A stretch of DNA of 64,000 nucleotides, taken from the NCBI GenBank assembly GCA_021404785.1, contig QWHH01000002.1:1-64000 (forward strand), given 5' to 3'. A program made the translations under genes and the position numbers. This document shows positions 38,948 to 49,523 of the stretch, piece by piece. The notes beneath the pieces are model-generated. The model searched no databases. It had not been told where the DNA came from and worked only from the letters and a program-made list of their open reading frames with translations. Each line of letters starts with the position of its first letter. The stretch's first letter is position 1. This DNA comes from Lysobacterales bacterium PRO7. GTDB lineage: Bacteria; Pseudomonadota; Gammaproteobacteria; Xanthomonadales; Rhodanobacteraceae.

Positions 38948-41900
38948 GCGGCGGCCTTTGTGCAGGAGAAGGCGCCATCCAATGCCTCGATCAACGCCAC
39001 CGGCCAGCGCCGACGCCAAACGCCGGTATCCGGCGCAAGTCCGACTCCGCGCAGGAATAGATACCAGCTGTCGCCCAGATGCCGCGCCGGCGAATAATCG
39101 GGCAAGCGTTGGCGCAGGTAGCGATGCAACGCGAGCGTGTAGAGCAAGGCTTGCAGTGGATAGTGGTGCGCATCCATTTCCGTCTGCATCGACTCATCCC
39201 GATAATCGCGCAATCCGTTGCCGAGATGGTTGGTTTTGTAGTCGAGCACGTGATAGCGCCCAGCATGCGCGAAAATCAGATCGGCGTATCCGGTGAGCAT
39301 GCCAGCTAGTGTCGAATGCGTGATGTAATCCGGCCACACGCCGGCGGCGCCGTGCGCGGCACACACATTACGCAGCGTGGAAAACTCCGCATCCACCGGC
39401 AACTGGAATCCGAACTCGGCCACGCAGTCGGCGGCGCCCAATTTCGACAGACGCAAGCCATCGCCCAGATCGCTTTCGCGCACGCGCTCGATCAGCTGCG
39501 CGAGCGCCGCAAACGCAGATTGCGAGTCGTCGCCTTTCGGCTTCACGCCAGCCAATTTCATCTGTCGCGTAATCGCATCGGCCGTGGGCTGCGCGAGGCG
39601 TGCGTGTTCGAGCAAGGCATGCACCGCGACGCCAAACTCCTTTCCGCCCCACGCGTCCAGCGCGAGCAGGCGCGCATCCGCGGATTCTGTCGTCGTTTCC
39701 GAATCCCGCGACGCATCGGCAGCGGCCTCGTCGCTCGCCGCCGATTCGATGCTGTCGAGCACGCGGCGGCGGGTGATGCTGGAAAAACTGTGCGACCACA
39801 GGAAGGGTCTCGGCGCCGGCAAATCCGCGCGCGCCGCGCGCGCCGCGACAGGAATCGATTGCGCGAACTTTGTCGCAAGTTTGACGCAAGGGTCGACAAG
39901 ACGGAATCCATCGAGTTTTGCCACCAGCGTCGCGAACGGCGATGCGCCTTGCGCATTTGCTTCTGCAAGCCTGTCGATCGCCGCGATCTCCCAAAGCAAT
40001 GGATTGGATCCGGCATTCGACTCAATCCAGTAAAGGTGCACGGCATACTTCGCGCGCGTGATGGCGACATACAAAAGTCGCAGGCGCTCGCGCATGTCCT
40101 CGGCAAAATGCGCGTCCGTGTTTTCGCCAAACCTGGCCGAGCCAATGTCGACGAACGCCTTGTCATTCGCATCGTGATAGCGCAGCACCTTGGGCGCAAA
40201 TTGACCGTTGCGGCTGGAGACAAACCACGCCAACGGCAGGAACACGATCGGGAACTCCAGTCCCTTGGCCGCGTGCAAGGTCATCAGGCGCACGCTCGAT
40301 GCATCCGATTCGCTGCGCAAGCTGTAACCGCCGGAAACCTCCATGCCTTTCTCATCGCGACGCATCGCCGCAAGCCAGGCCAGCGCGCCTTCCGCGCCGT
40401 TCTCGCTGCGCTCGCGCTCGGCCAGCACTTCGCCCAACTGACGCAGATCAGCCACGATGCGCTCGCCATCCGGCAAGGTGAGCAAATCCGCGGCGCGCTC
40501 GTCCAGAATCGTTGCGACAACACCCATGACGCCGCGTGATCTCAAACGTTCGTTCCAACGCGCGACGCGGTCGAGTTCCCGCTCGAATGCGGGCGCGTCG
40601 TCCTGCCATGCGCGCAGATCAGCGAAACGCTTGCCGAGCAGCACGGTGGTCAAGGCGCCACGCGCAGCGCGATCGTCTTGCGGATGCAACGCGGCGTGCA
40701 AAACCAATTGCAGCTCGCACGCGGTCTGGCTGTGGAACACGTTGTCATTGCCGCTGCCCGTGCATGGCACATCGCGGGCGCGCAACAATTCACGCAGCTT
40801 GCCGATATGCTTGTTGTTCGGCAGCAATACGGCAATATCGCCGGGAAGTACCGGTTTGTCGCCGATGCGCAAGGTGCTGTCATTGAGCATCTCGACGATG
40901 CGCGCGGCGCAATCCTCGAGCGCCGCCGCTGTCTTCACTTCCTTGTTGTCCGCAGGCTGTGCGTCGAATCTGTGAATGACGAACGGTCGATCCTGCAGTG
41001 TCGTGTGTTGCGTAAACGGTGTCTTGTCGGCCTTGCCGCTCGCCTGCACCGGCACATAGCACACGCGCGTATCGTCAAAGCCGCTGCCGGCGGCCGCATA
41101 CAAGGCATTGCACGCCTCGACCAATGGTGTCGACGAGCGGAAGTTTCGCGTCAGGTCAAAACGCTGCTCGATCGTTTCGCGCACGCCCAGATAGGTGGAC
41201 ACATCGCCGCCGCGAAATCCGTAGATCGCCTGCTTGGGATCGCCGATCAGCACCAGCAGGCCGCGCGCCTGGCCTTGCGCATGGCTGCAAATGCGATCGA
41301 AAATTTGGAACTGACGCTCGTCGGTATCCTGAAACTCGTCGATCAGCAATGCCGGAAACGCCTTGTGCAATGCGTCGGCGAAATGCGCGTCGCCATCGCA
41401 CACGCGCTGGCGTACGGAGTCAATCAACATCGAAAAGGTCTGGCCCTGGCGCAGCAAAGCGCGTTTCGGCAATTCGGTCTTGCAATACTCGTAGGCGTCG
41501 AACAAGACCTTGCCGCGCGCGAAGGTTTTGCGCAGCTTGAGCAATCCACGCAAGCGCTGCAATGTCCGAATCGACGGATATATTGCCAGGTCGATGCCAG
41601 GCGCGAGATGTACCGCAATGGTCTCCGGATCCAGCGCCTCGCATTTGTCGCTGATCAGCAGTTCGGAAATATCCGCGCCAGCATCGAGCAGACCGGCAAA
41701 TTCGGAAAAACGTTTGCTCAATGCCGTTCTTTTTGGCGCATACAATGCCTTTTTGCTCGGCAAGCTGCGCAGTTCGGCAATGGATTCCTGGCTCGAGAGT
41801 TGCTGGATCAACCGGGCAATCGCATCCAGACCATCCGCCGCAAGCACCTGCGCATCGTGATTGAGCAGGCTGCGCACATCGAACAGCAAGCCATCCGGGC

Positions 41901-42468
41901 CTTTGTCGAAAACGGCCTCGGCCTCGTCCGCGTCAACCGAGTCCGTGATGAGGTAGCGCCGGCGCCAGAAATCATCGAGACATTCGCGCAACAGCGCGTC
42001 CTCATCCAGGCGTTTGGCCGCAGAGAAGTCCGCGCCGGCTTCGAGCGGAAAATCGTTCTGGATGCGCTGGCAGATCGAATGAATGGTTGCAATCGGCGCC
42101 CGATCGAAATCCATGCGCGCGATCTGGATGCGACGCAGCGCTGCATTGGCCTTGGCGGCATCGGCAAAATCATCGTGCAGCCAGTTCGCGACTTCATCGT
42201 CCGGCAATTCCTGCTTCACGAGCAGCGCACCGAGCCAGCGCTCGGCTTCGACAAGTCGCGTGCGCAGGCGTTCGCGCAATTCCTGCGCCGCCGCATCGGT
42301 GAAGGTGACGACGAGAATCTGCTCGACCGTGAGCTCGCGCTCGAGCAACAGGCGCAGGAAAATCGCGCCGATGGTCCAGGTCTTGCCGGTGCCGGCGCTG
42401 GCTTCGATCAGCAAGCGGCCGTCGTCCAGCGACAGCCGACGCCAGTCCAGCCTGGTCCCGTCATTCAT
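38944..42468 (-). CDS. recB: Exodeoxyribonuclease V subunit RecB
   Basis: RecB is the 3'-5' helicase and the nuclease of RecBCD, which resects double-strand breaks. The product is 1174 aa (E. coli 1180). Walker A (ASAGTGKTW) lies at residues 23-31; further helicase motifs are LLIDEFQDTDERQF, LIGDPKQAIYGFRGGD and TLHAAKGLEFPIVFLP. The C-terminal nuclease shows DLIFAHAGRYHVLDYKTNHLG, where the D and the DYK pair are the metal-binding residues. I use the ATG at 42468, which overlaps the recC stop, rather than a GTG two codons earlier. Confidence 0.97.
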   Translation of the reverse strand: MNDGTRLDWRRLSLDDGRLLIEASAGTGKTWTIGAIFLRLLLERELTVEQILVVTFTDAAAQELRERLRTRLVEAERWLGALLVKQELPDDEVANWLHDDFADAAKANAALRRIQIARMDFDRAPIATIHSICQRIQNDFPLEAGADFSAAKRLDEDALLRECLDDFWRRRYLITDSVDADEAEAVFDKGPDGLLFDVRSLLNHDAQVLAADGLDAIARLIQQLSSQESIAELRSLPSKKALYAPKRTALSKRFSEFAGLLDAGADISELLISDKCEALDPETIAVHLAPGIDLAIYPSIRTLQRLRGLLKLRKTFARGKVLFDAYEYCKTELPKRALLRQGQTFSMLIDSVRQRVCDGDAHFADALHKAFPALLIDEFQDTDERQFQIFDRICSHAQGQARGLLVLIGDPKQAIYGFRGGDVSTYLGVRETIEQRFDLTRNFRSSTPLVEACNALYAAAGSGFDDTRVCYVPVQASGKADKTPFTQHTTLQDRPFVIHRFDAQPADNKEVKTAAALEDCAARIVEMLNDSTLRIGDKPVLPGDIAVLLPNNKHIGKLRELLRARDVPCTGSGNDNVFHSQTACELQLVLHAALHPQDDRAARGALTTVLLGKRFADLRAWQDDAPAFERELDRVARWNERLRSRGVMGVVATILDERAADLLTLPDGERIVADLRQLGEVLAERERSENGAEGALAWLAAMRRDEKGMEVSGGYSLRSESDASSVRLMTLHAAKGLEFPIVFLPLAWFVSSRNGQFAPKVLRYHDANDKAFVDIGSARFGENTDAHFAEDMRERLRLLYVAITRAKYAVHLYWIESNAGSNPLLWEIAAIDRLAEANAQGASPFATLVAKLDGFRLVDPCVKLATKFAQSIPVAARAARADLPAPRPFLWSHSFSSITRRRVLDSIESAASDEAAADASRDSETTTESADARLLALDAWGGKEFGVAVHALLEHARLAQPTADAITRQMKLAGVKPKGDDSQSAFAALAQLIERVRESDLGDGLRLSKLGAADCVAEFGFQLPVDAEFSTLRNVCAAHGAAGVWPDYITHSTLAGMLTGYADLIFAHAGRYHVLDYKTNHLGNGLRDYRDESMQTEMDAHHYPLQALLYTLALHRYLRQRLPDYSPARHLGDSWYLFLRGVGLAPDTGVWRRRWPVALIEALDGAFSCTKAAA

Positions 42469-45400
42469 GCGCACGGCTCCAGAATCGACGCAATGCGCGC
42501 GCAGGTTTGCGCGAATGCCCGTCCGGCCGGCGTGGATTCATCCAGCCACTTCGCGTCACGCACTATCAGGGCGGCGTAACCGGGCGCGTAGTCGCGTTCG
42601 CCGGTCGAAAACTCGCTGCCTTCCCATTCCTTTTCGGCCTTTTCTATACGCGTCGCTGCATCAGCATTGCTCCATGCCCATGCGCTGCGCGGCGGGAAGA
42701 ACAGCGGATGCGCCCGCGCCGCCAGCGCCATATCGACCAGGCCATTCAGGCCGGCGCGAAGTTGCGCGTCGTCTTGCGCAAGTATCGGCGCAAGCAATTT
42801 CGGCACAGCCACTTTCGTGACCTTCTTGTCCGTTTCCAGAAACACCGGATCAGCAGTCTTGATGCGTGCCAGTCGCAGACAGGCCCAATCGATATAGAAC
42901 GGAATCAGATCGGCGTAATTCGCAGCTCGGCCGATGCGCGCATGGAACAGGCGCAGCCGACCGTCGCCACTACGAAAAACATCGCTCACGCTGCCGAAAA
43001 GTTGCACGTCGGCGCATTCGAACTCGACCGGCTGCTCCGCGCGCTGCGCAAGATCTCCCAATGCCTGCCGCGCAGCCTGCAACACCGGTTGCGCGCGCGA
43101 TCGCGCATGCGCGTACGCGGCCGCGCCGATCGCTCCGCCGGCTACTCGACCGGTCAACGCAAACCAAGCCGGGGACGCTTGCGGCAATTTGTCGTGGCCC
43201 GCGGCGAGCGCGTCGAACAGCAGGCGCGACTCGACGCGTTCAGTCCGGTCGGCTTTGGCTTCCAGCGGTTCGCGATCCAGCGCATCATCCGCATCGAGCG
43301 CGTCAAGGCTCAAGCCCGCCTCGGCGCGCAATTGCGCCTTGGCTGGATCGCGCCAGAAACGCTTGAGCGCATCGATGCGCAATCGGCGCGGCGCAAATTC
43401 CTGTGCATGCGACGTTGCCCAATCGACGAAGGGCGGCGTCGCGCTCTGTCGCTTTCCGGTTTCCGCATAGGCGCGCGCATACGAGAACAGCGCCGGATCC
43501 TTGTCGTCGTAATAGCGCACGTCATGGGCTTGCAGCGCATGTTTGACGCGCCACGGACGCTCCGCGTCATCGGCCAGGTTGTAACGCTCGTCGAGGAATT
43601 GCAGCAATTCAGCCAGCGGTGCGGCCGGATTGCGTGGCTTGCCGGTTTCCACATCCGACCCGAGATAACTCACATGCAGCGCCTGGCGCGCCGCCATCAA
43701 CGCTTCGAGGAAAAGGAAGCGATCTTCGCGGCGCGTGTCGCGATCGCCATGACGCGGATCGCGCAGCATGAGGTTCAAGCCTTCGTCTCCGCCGGGACGC
43801 GGAAACGCGCCTTCGTCCATGCCGATCAGGCATACGACCTTGAACGGAATCGAGCGTTGCGGAACCATGCCGCAAAAAGTGACGCCACCGAGCAGGAACG
43901 GCTGGCGTTCCGGCACGGTCGCCAGCGCGGTGCGCAATGCCTCGCGCATCACACTCCACGGCAACGCACGTCTGGCGCTCGCCTCGTCCTGTTCGCGCAA
44001 TTCGCCAAGCACTTCGCGCAAAGCCATCATGGCTGCCGCTTCGGCGGTATCGTCATCGTCGATCCTGAATAGCTCGTCGATGCGTTTGTCGAGCCAATTG
44101 CACCAATCGGTGAGCGAGCGCGGTGTTCCGAACCCGCCCGCCACGCGGCGCAGGGATTCGAGGAATTGATGCAGGCACCCGAGTGCCAAGGCATCCTCAT
44201 TGCCCGCAGCGGCCTGCGGCAGCACGCCATCGAGCAAGGCCGCATCGGTGTCCTCGCCGACGATGAGACCGGCAAACAGGCGATCGAATCCGAATTGCCA
44301 CGAGTTGGCCGCGACTGCAGCGGCGCCTGCGTGTTGCTTGTCGCTCGCGTCCAGACCCCAGGCCACACCCGCACGGCGCAGCTTGATTTCCAGCGACGCG
44401 CGATCTTGCGTACGCAAACCGGCGCGGCGCGCGATGGCAGGCACGTCGAGAAAATCCAGCACTTCGCTCACGCCGAAACGGCTTTCGGTCAGTTCGAGCA
44501 GGCGCGCGAAGGCGCGCAACAACGGATGCGCCACGGCCAGACCGACATCGACCAAGTGCCACGGGATATGCGCGCGATCCGCGTCATGGTGCGCGGCTTT
44601 ACCGAAAACGGCGGGCAGATACGGCGCAAACGCGGAAATATCCGGCGCCATCACCACGATATCCTGCGGCTGCAATTTCGGGTTGTCGGCGAGGAACCGC
44701 AGCAACGCATCGCGCAAGATTTCCAGCTCACGCAGTCGCGTGGCGCAGACATGCACGCGCAGGCTGGCATCGGTCCGCAACGCAGAGAAATCGTCTACGT
44801 ATCCGGGTTTGCAGTCGCGCACGCTGGCCTGCACGACGCCGAGCAGAGACCCAGGTGTATACGGCTCAATCGATTCTTCATCCGTTGCGTAATCGATTTC
44901 GCGTTGTTCCAGCGCCAGCAAAAAATCCTGCGCCATGCGCCCGAGCGATACCAGCAAGGGATGCCCAATCTCGAAGTACAAATCCTGCGGGACCTCGCCC
45001 ATGCGCAGCAGCTGTCGGCGCGATTTGAGATTGCTCCAATACTCGCGGCACGGGTCGGGAAAATAGACATGCACCTCGCGCCGCGTGGCCACGGCGATCA
45101 ACGCGTCGAGCGTATCCGGCGGCAGATGGCTGACACCGAAAACATGCAGCGGCTCAGTCGCGCCATCACCGTTGCGTCGCAGCGCATCCAGAAATTCATC
45201 CTTGCGCTGTGCGCGATGCGGCGCGGCAATCGACTTGCGCAATTTGCGCCACAACGCGGCTTGCCACCCGCCGGACTTCGGATCGGCTTCCCAGCCCGCG
45301 AGCATGCCGGGTCGATACAGCAAGTATTGCGCGAACAGTCCCGACAGGCGTTCAGCCAGTTGAAACCTGCGCCGCTCCGCGTCGCTGCCGGCGAGGCTGG

Positions 45401-45734
45401 CCTTGACCGCCGCGTCGTCGATGGCAGGCAACTGCGCGTAAATGCGCCAGCGCAGGTTCTGCCGCCGCCACGCTTCGGCCTGCGCGGACGATTCGTCCAG
45501 GGCCACCTGTGCGGCCTGCTCCAACCACTGCCAGGGTTGCAGAAAATAGAAATTCGCCGCGATCTTGTGTTCGCCCGCAATGCGATTGCGCAACCAGCGA
45601 CCCAGCCCGGGATGCGCCACAACGACGGTCTGCGCCGCCAGCGGATTGGCGGGACGCTCGCGCATCAATGCTTCGATCAGCCTGCTCGCCAGAGCTTCCA
45701 GTCGGCTGTCGCGGTGAACAAAAAATCCGGTCAT
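42465..45734 (-). CDS. recC: Exodeoxyribonuclease V subunit RecC
   Basis: RecC is the Chi-recognition and scaffolding subunit of RecBCD. The product is 1089 aa (E. coli 1122), slightly short. It opens with FFVHRDSRLEALASRLIEAL and has the family cores VVVAHPGLGRWLRNRIA, FGVSHLPPDTLDALIA, DIVVMAPDISAFAPYL and VCLIGMDEGAFPRPG. The usual helicase motifs are lost, as expected for this subunit. It is the first of three translationally coupled genes. Confidence 0.96.
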   Translation of the reverse strand: MTGFFVHRDSRLEALASRLIEALMRERPANPLAAQTVVVAHPGLGRWLRNRIAGEHKIAANFYFLQPWQWLEQAAQVALDESSAQAEAWRRQNLRWRIYAQLPAIDDAAVKASLAGSDAERRRFQLAERLSGLFAQYLLYRPGMLAGWEADPKSGGWQAALWRKLRKSIAAPHRAQRKDEFLDALRRNGDGATEPLHVFGVSHLPPDTLDALIAVATRREVHVYFPDPCREYWSNLKSRRQLLRMGEVPQDLYFEIGHPLLVSLGRMAQDFLLALEQREIDYATDEESIEPYTPGSLLGVVQASVRDCKPGYVDDFSALRTDASLRVHVCATRLRELEILRDALLRFLADNPKLQPQDIVVMAPDISAFAPYLPAVFGKAAHHDADRAHIPWHLVDVGLAVAHPLLRAFARLLELTESRFGVSEVLDFLDVPAIARRAGLRTQDRASLEIKLRRAGVAWGLDASDKQHAGAAAVAANSWQFGFDRLFAGLIVGEDTDAALLDGVLPQAAAGNEDALALGCLHQFLESLRRVAGGFGTPRSLTDWCNWLDKRIDELFRIDDDDTAEAAAMMALREVLGELREQDEASARRALPWSVMREALRTALATVPERQPFLLGGVTFCGMVPQRSIPFKVVCLIGMDEGAFPRPGGDEGLNLMLRDPRHGDRDTRREDRFLFLEALMAARQALHVSYLGSDVETGKPRNPAAPLAELLQFLDERYNLADDAERPWRVKHALQAHDVRYYDDKDPALFSYARAYAETGKRQSATPPFVDWATSHAQEFAPRRLRIDALKRFWRDPAKAQLRAEAGLSLDALDADDALDREPLEAKADRTERVESRLLFDALAAGHDKLPQASPAWFALTGRVAGGAIGAAAYAHARSRAQPVLQAARQALGDLAQRAEQPVEFECADVQLFGSVSDVFRSGDGRLRLFHARIGRAANYADLIPFYIDWACLRLARIKTADPVFLETDKKVTKVAVPKLLAPILAQDDAQLRAGLNGLVDMALAARAHPLFFPPRSAWAWSNADAATRIEKAEKEWEGSEFSTGERDYAPGYAALIVRDAKWLDESTPAGRAFAQTCARIASILEPCA

Positions 45735-45777
45735 CCAGAGATGATACCGGCATCCGTCTCAGCGGCTGCGATGCGAC

Positions 45778-47124
45778 TTACCCGCCGGAGTCGAACCCAT
45801 CCCGGAAAATCGTGTCGGCGTCAAGATTGCCGTAGACGATCGGGTTGTCAGTTGATGTGCTGCCCGCCTCCGTAGCCGAATTGCCCGAAAAGACGAGGTT
45901 GTGGATGAGCACGGTCGCGCCACTCATGACGAAAATCGCGCCGCCCTTGCCTTGACCGTTGCTTCCGGCCATGCCATTACTGCCGCCGCTGCCGCCAAGA
46001 CCGTGCTGCGCCTGATTGCTGCTGAACGTGCAATTGCTCAGGCTGGCCGTACCGCCCGTGCGCACGAACAAAGCGCCGCCCAGACCTGCACCACCGCCGC
46101 CACCGCCACCCGTTCCACTATTCGGCGAGGCAATTCCCGAACCGTCGCCGCCGCTGCCGCCGAATGTTCCTCCGAACCCGCCAACGGCTTTCGCATAGCC
46201 ATCGCTATTGCACAACGCGCCGCCGCCACCACCGCCGCCATAACCGCCCGCGCCTGCAGGACCGGCACCGCAGTGCGCCCAGCCGGCTCCACCACCGCCG
46301 CCGGCGAATCCGCCATTGCCACCGCGCGTGGCGATTCCCGTACCGCCGCCGCCACCACCGCCGCCATCGCCGCCGCTACCCGCATAGCCCGTGTTGCCAA
46401 CCGTGCCAGCGCTGCCTCCCGTGCTGCCGAACGGTCCGCCATTGCCACCCCGCGTAGCTCGCACGCCATAAGCCGGGATACTCGCCATCACCGGTGCGTC
46501 TTCGCCAAAACCGCCACCCCCACCCGCGTAAAAAGCCCCGAGTGGCCCGTTGGTGCTGCCACCACTGCCGCCGATTGCACGGTTCCCGGTAAAGGTGACG
46601 TAGTCGGCGGTGAATCTTCCCCCACCATTGACGAAGACGGCACCGCCCATGCCCGCTGCACCACCGCCGGCGCCATCGCGCTGCACCGTGGTTCCGGCGC
46701 CACCCTGCGAGGTGCCACCGGCGAGGGTGACTTTACTCATCGTCAGCACATCGGAAATGAAAAAGATGCCATCGTTGCCACCGCCGTTGCCGCTGCTGCC
46801 GTTGATCGTCAGCAATTGATCGCCCGGCCCGACGATCGATATCCGGCTGGCGATGTCCGGTAGCGCGGTGTTCAACGCAATCGTGCCCCTTACGCCGGTC
46901 AAATCGATCGTGTCGTTGCCCGTGCCGGTCTGGCCCAGATCGGTCGTGGCGTGATTGACCGACGCCAGGATCGCTTCACGCAGAGTCACCTGGCCGTCGC
47001 CGCCCACCGTGCCGTCCGCGAGGCTGTTGACGGTAAGTGTCGCAGCGCCGGCGCTTCCCCCCAGCGCCAGGAGCAAGAACGCTGGCAATGCTTTCAGCCG
47101 CAGATTGCGATTGGGAGTGCGCAT
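45778..47124 (-). CDS. Secreted glycine-rich protein with CSLREA-like start and IFRDGFD tail
   Basis: The product is 448 aa, from an ATG at 47124 with GAGG 8-10 bases upstream. It has a signal peptide (AFLLLALGGSAGA), then a segment like the CSLREA repeat: TLTVNSLADGTVG followed by VTLREAILASVNHATTDLG. After that comes a beta-helix-like region with GDQLLTINGSSGNGG. Residues about 150-380 are glycine-rich, with long Gly runs such as GGGGGGG and NGG repeats. It ends TIFRDGFDSGG. Members are secreted or cell-surface proteins of unknown role. The repetitive GC-rich coding sequence reads as CCACCGCC runs on the plus strand. Confidence 0.75.
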   Translation of the reverse strand: MRTPNRNLRLKALPAFLLLALGGSAGAATLTVNSLADGTVGGDGQVTLREAILASVNHATTDLGQTGTGNDTIDLTGVRGTIALNTALPDIASRISIVGPGDQLLTINGSSGNGGGNDGIFFISDVLTMSKVTLAGGTSQGGAGTTVQRDGAGGGAAGMGGAVFVNGGGRFTADYVTFTGNRAIGGSGGSTNGPLGAFYAGGGGGFGEDAPVMASIPAYGVRATRGGNGGPFGSTGGSAGTVGNTGYAGSGGDGGGGGGGGTGIATRGGNGGFAGGGGGAGWAHCGAGPAGAGGYGGGGGGGALCNSDGYAKAVGGFGGTFGGSGGDGSGIASPNSGTGGGGGGGAGLGGALFVRTGGTASLSNCTFSSNQAQHGLGGSGGSNGMAGSNGQGKGGAIFVMSGATVLIHNLVFSGNSATEAGSTSTDNPIVYGNLDADTIFRDGFDSGG

Positions 47125-47188
47125 GAATCGTTTCCTCGTCCGGAAGTTCGACATGACCGGGATAAACGGGAAACGATTGCATTTCCTA

Positions 47189-49522
47189 TCACTCTTCGCG
47201 CCAGTACGGGTGCCGGTCGAAGCGGCCGCGTTCGACGATGTGCGGAGCTTCGCCCGGTGCAAAGCGCAGCGCGACGAATCCGTTGTCCGCTGTATTGACG
47301 AGATCGACATCGTCGGCTCGGTAGCGCGCAACGACATCGAGATTGGGATGGTGGAAGCGGTTCATGTATCCGGCCGTGATCAACCCCAATGCCGGATGCA
47401 GTCCGGCGATGAATTCCGCACTGGACGAAGTCTTGCTGCCATGGTGCGGAATCTGCAACACGAGGTGCGAGGCGATGGGTGCAAGCGCGGCGGCAACGTC
47501 GGGCTCGACGGCGTGGGTGATGTCGCCGGACAACACGAGTTCGCTATCGCCGCTGCGCACCGCGAGCACGCAACACCGGTCATTGTCCACCGGTGACAAG
47601 GGTTCATGCGGATGGACGATGCGAAACTCCACGCCGTTCCAGTTCCACGATTCGCCGGCCATGCATTGCGTCGCTTCCATAGGCAGTCGATCCGGCTCTC
47701 CCGATTCCACCGCGACATGCGGCCACGCCGCCGCGACCGCCGTTGCGCCGCCGGAATGGTCGTTGTCGCCGTGGCTGATGATCATGCGATCGACGTTTTC
47801 GACGCCGAGCGCGTGCAGCGCGGGCACAACCGTCGCTTCGCCGAAGTCGAATCCGGATGCGAATTTCGCTCCGGCGTCATATATCAGCGCATGGTCGCGC
47901 GTGCGCACAAGGAAGGCTTCGCCCTGCCCCACGTCGAGCATGTAAGCCTCGAACTCGCCATCGGCGAACGGAGCGTGCGCTGGCCACAGCAACGGCAAAA
48001 ACAGGAATATGCCCAGCGCGCGGGCTGGCACGCCGCGTGGCAGCAGCAGCCACACCGCGCCAATCATCGCGAGCAAGAGCGCCCAAGTCGTCGGCTCCGG
48101 GAAAAACCACAAGGCACCGGGCCACGCTGCCATCTTTTCCAGAGCCCACCACAAAACCTGCATGGCCCAGCCCGAGACTTGCAGCAGCGGCGTGCCGAGC
48201 GCGGGAACGATCAGAATGAGCAGCGCTGCCACTACAGTCATCGGCAGCACGAAAAAACAGATCCATGGAACAGCGACAAGATTGGCAATCGGCCCGACCA
48301 GCGAACTTTGCCCGAAGAACCAGATCGTCAATGGCAGAAGCCCGAGACTCGCGACGCCCTGTGCGGTGACGAGTTCGCGCAGCCACCGTTTACGATCCGT
48401 CGAGCCGTCGAGGCAGAACATCAGCCAGGCCACGCCGACGAAGGACAGCCAGAATCCCGCGCTGAGCACGCACAGCGGATTCCATGCCAGCAGCACGACG
48501 ACGGCGAGTGCGAGTCCATGCACCGGCGCGCGCGCGCGCCGCGCGAGGTTGGCCACGAGCAGGGCCGCGATCATCACCAAGGCACGCCGCGTTGGCAAGC
48601 CGAATCCGGCGATCAAGGCATACGCTACGGCAAACACCAGACTCGCCACCGCTTCGATCAGCGGCGCCGGCCAGCGCAAGGTGATGCGTGGCGCGAGTTT
48701 CCAGAACAGGCGCACCAGGGCAATGCCGAAACTGGCGAACAGCGCGATGTGCAAACCCGAAATCGCGATCAGGTGCGGGATGCCGGTCGCGCGCGCGACC
48801 GCCCACTCGCGCTCGTCCATCGCATGCTGGTCACCGAATGCGAGCGCGCGCAGCAAGTGCGCGCTATGCGTGTCGCCAAGCGTCATGTCGATTGCAGCAC
48901 CGATGCGTTCGCGCAAGCGATCGACGCAAAACGTCGTGGAACCGGATTCACGGTTGTCCGCGGATTCACGCACGTACCCAGTCGCGACGATGCCGGATTC
49001 CAGAGCATAGCGCTCGAAGTCGAAACCGCCGGGATTGACCCCGCCGCGTGGACGCTTGAGGCGCACGCGAATCCGCCAGTTCGAACACGGTGCGATGTCC
49101 GGTGCGGCACTGGATTTGGTGTCGTACCAAGCCAGACGCAAGCGCCCGGAAAACGCGATGGGCTTGCCTTCCAGATCGGCCGAAACCGCATCGAATTCGA
49201 AACGCGTGGCGTCGTCCTGAGCGCGCGGCAGGCCATGCACCTGCCCATTGACCACGAGGTCCGCACCTTCCAGCGAATGCGGCAGGCGTTGCGACAATGC
49301 GACGTCGGCGCGCCAGATCGTCCATGCGGCAGCAAGCAGACAGAAACCGATCCAGCGCACGCGACGGGGTAGTGCGATCAATGCAATTCCGGTCAGCGCA
49401 ACAAGCGCGTCGATCCAATGCGAAGGTAGCGCGGGCAAGATCTGCACAGCTGTTGCGCCGACAAGCAGGGCTAGCGCCGTGGTGGGACGGAACAGTTCCG
49501 CGAGAGGGAATCGGATGCGCAA
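47189..49522 (-). CDS. comEC: DNA internalization-related competence protein ComEC/Rec2
   Basis: ComEC forms the inner-membrane channel for single-stranded DNA during natural transformation. The product is 777 aa. The start is probably a TTG at 49522, one base after the lolD stop; the upstream frame lies antisense to the lolD and gcn5 genes' other frames and has no family match. The N-terminal DUF4131 region, the multi-helix Competence domain (ATGIPHLIAISGLHIALFAS) and a metallo-beta-lactamase domain (IISHGDNDHSGG, LQIPHHGSKTSSS) are complete. The organism may be naturally competent; no comEA or pil genes are in the window. Confidence 0.93.
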   Translation of the reverse strand: MRIRFPLAELFRPTTALALLVGATAVQILPALPSHWIDALVALTGIALIALPRRVRWIGFCLLAAAWTIWRADVALSQRLPHSLEGADLVVNGQVHGLPRAQDDATRFEFDAVSADLEGKPIAFSGRLRLAWYDTKSSAAPDIAPCSNWRIRVRLKRPRGGVNPGGFDFERYALESGIVATGYVRESADNRESGSTTFCVDRLRERIGAAIDMTLGDTHSAHLLRALAFGDQHAMDEREWAVARATGIPHLIAISGLHIALFASFGIALVRLFWKLAPRITLRWPAPLIEAVASLVFAVAYALIAGFGLPTRRALVMIAALLVANLARRARAPVHGLALAVVVLLAWNPLCVLSAGFWLSFVGVAWLMFCLDGSTDRKRWLRELVTAQGVASLGLLPLTIWFFGQSSLVGPIANLVAVPWICFFVLPMTVVAALLILIVPALGTPLLQVSGWAMQVLWWALEKMAAWPGALWFFPEPTTWALLLAMIGAVWLLLPRGVPARALGIFLFLPLLWPAHAPFADGEFEAYMLDVGQGEAFLVRTRDHALIYDAGAKFASGFDFGEATVVPALHALGVENVDRMIISHGDNDHSGGATAVAAAWPHVAVESGEPDRLPMEATQCMAGESWNWNGVEFRIVHPHEPLSPVDNDRCCVLAVRSGDSELVLSGDITHAVEPDVAAALAPIASHLVLQIPHHGSKTSSSAEFIAGLHPALGLITAGYMNRFHHPNLDVVARYRADDVDLVNTADNGFVALRFAPGEAPHIVERGRFDRHPYWREE

Positions 49523-49523
49523 G

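Noticed and set aside
46060..46720. CCACCGCC-rich repeats as a CRISPR or minisatellite
   Set aside because: They are irregular and in frame with Gly codons on the minus strand, so they are the coding sequence of the glycine-rich protein.
47125..47337. An N-terminal extension of the glycine-rich secreted protein up to 47337
   Set aside because: The extra 71 residues lack a signal peptide and overlap the end of comEC in another frame. The ATG at 47124 has both a ribosome-binding site and a signal peptide.
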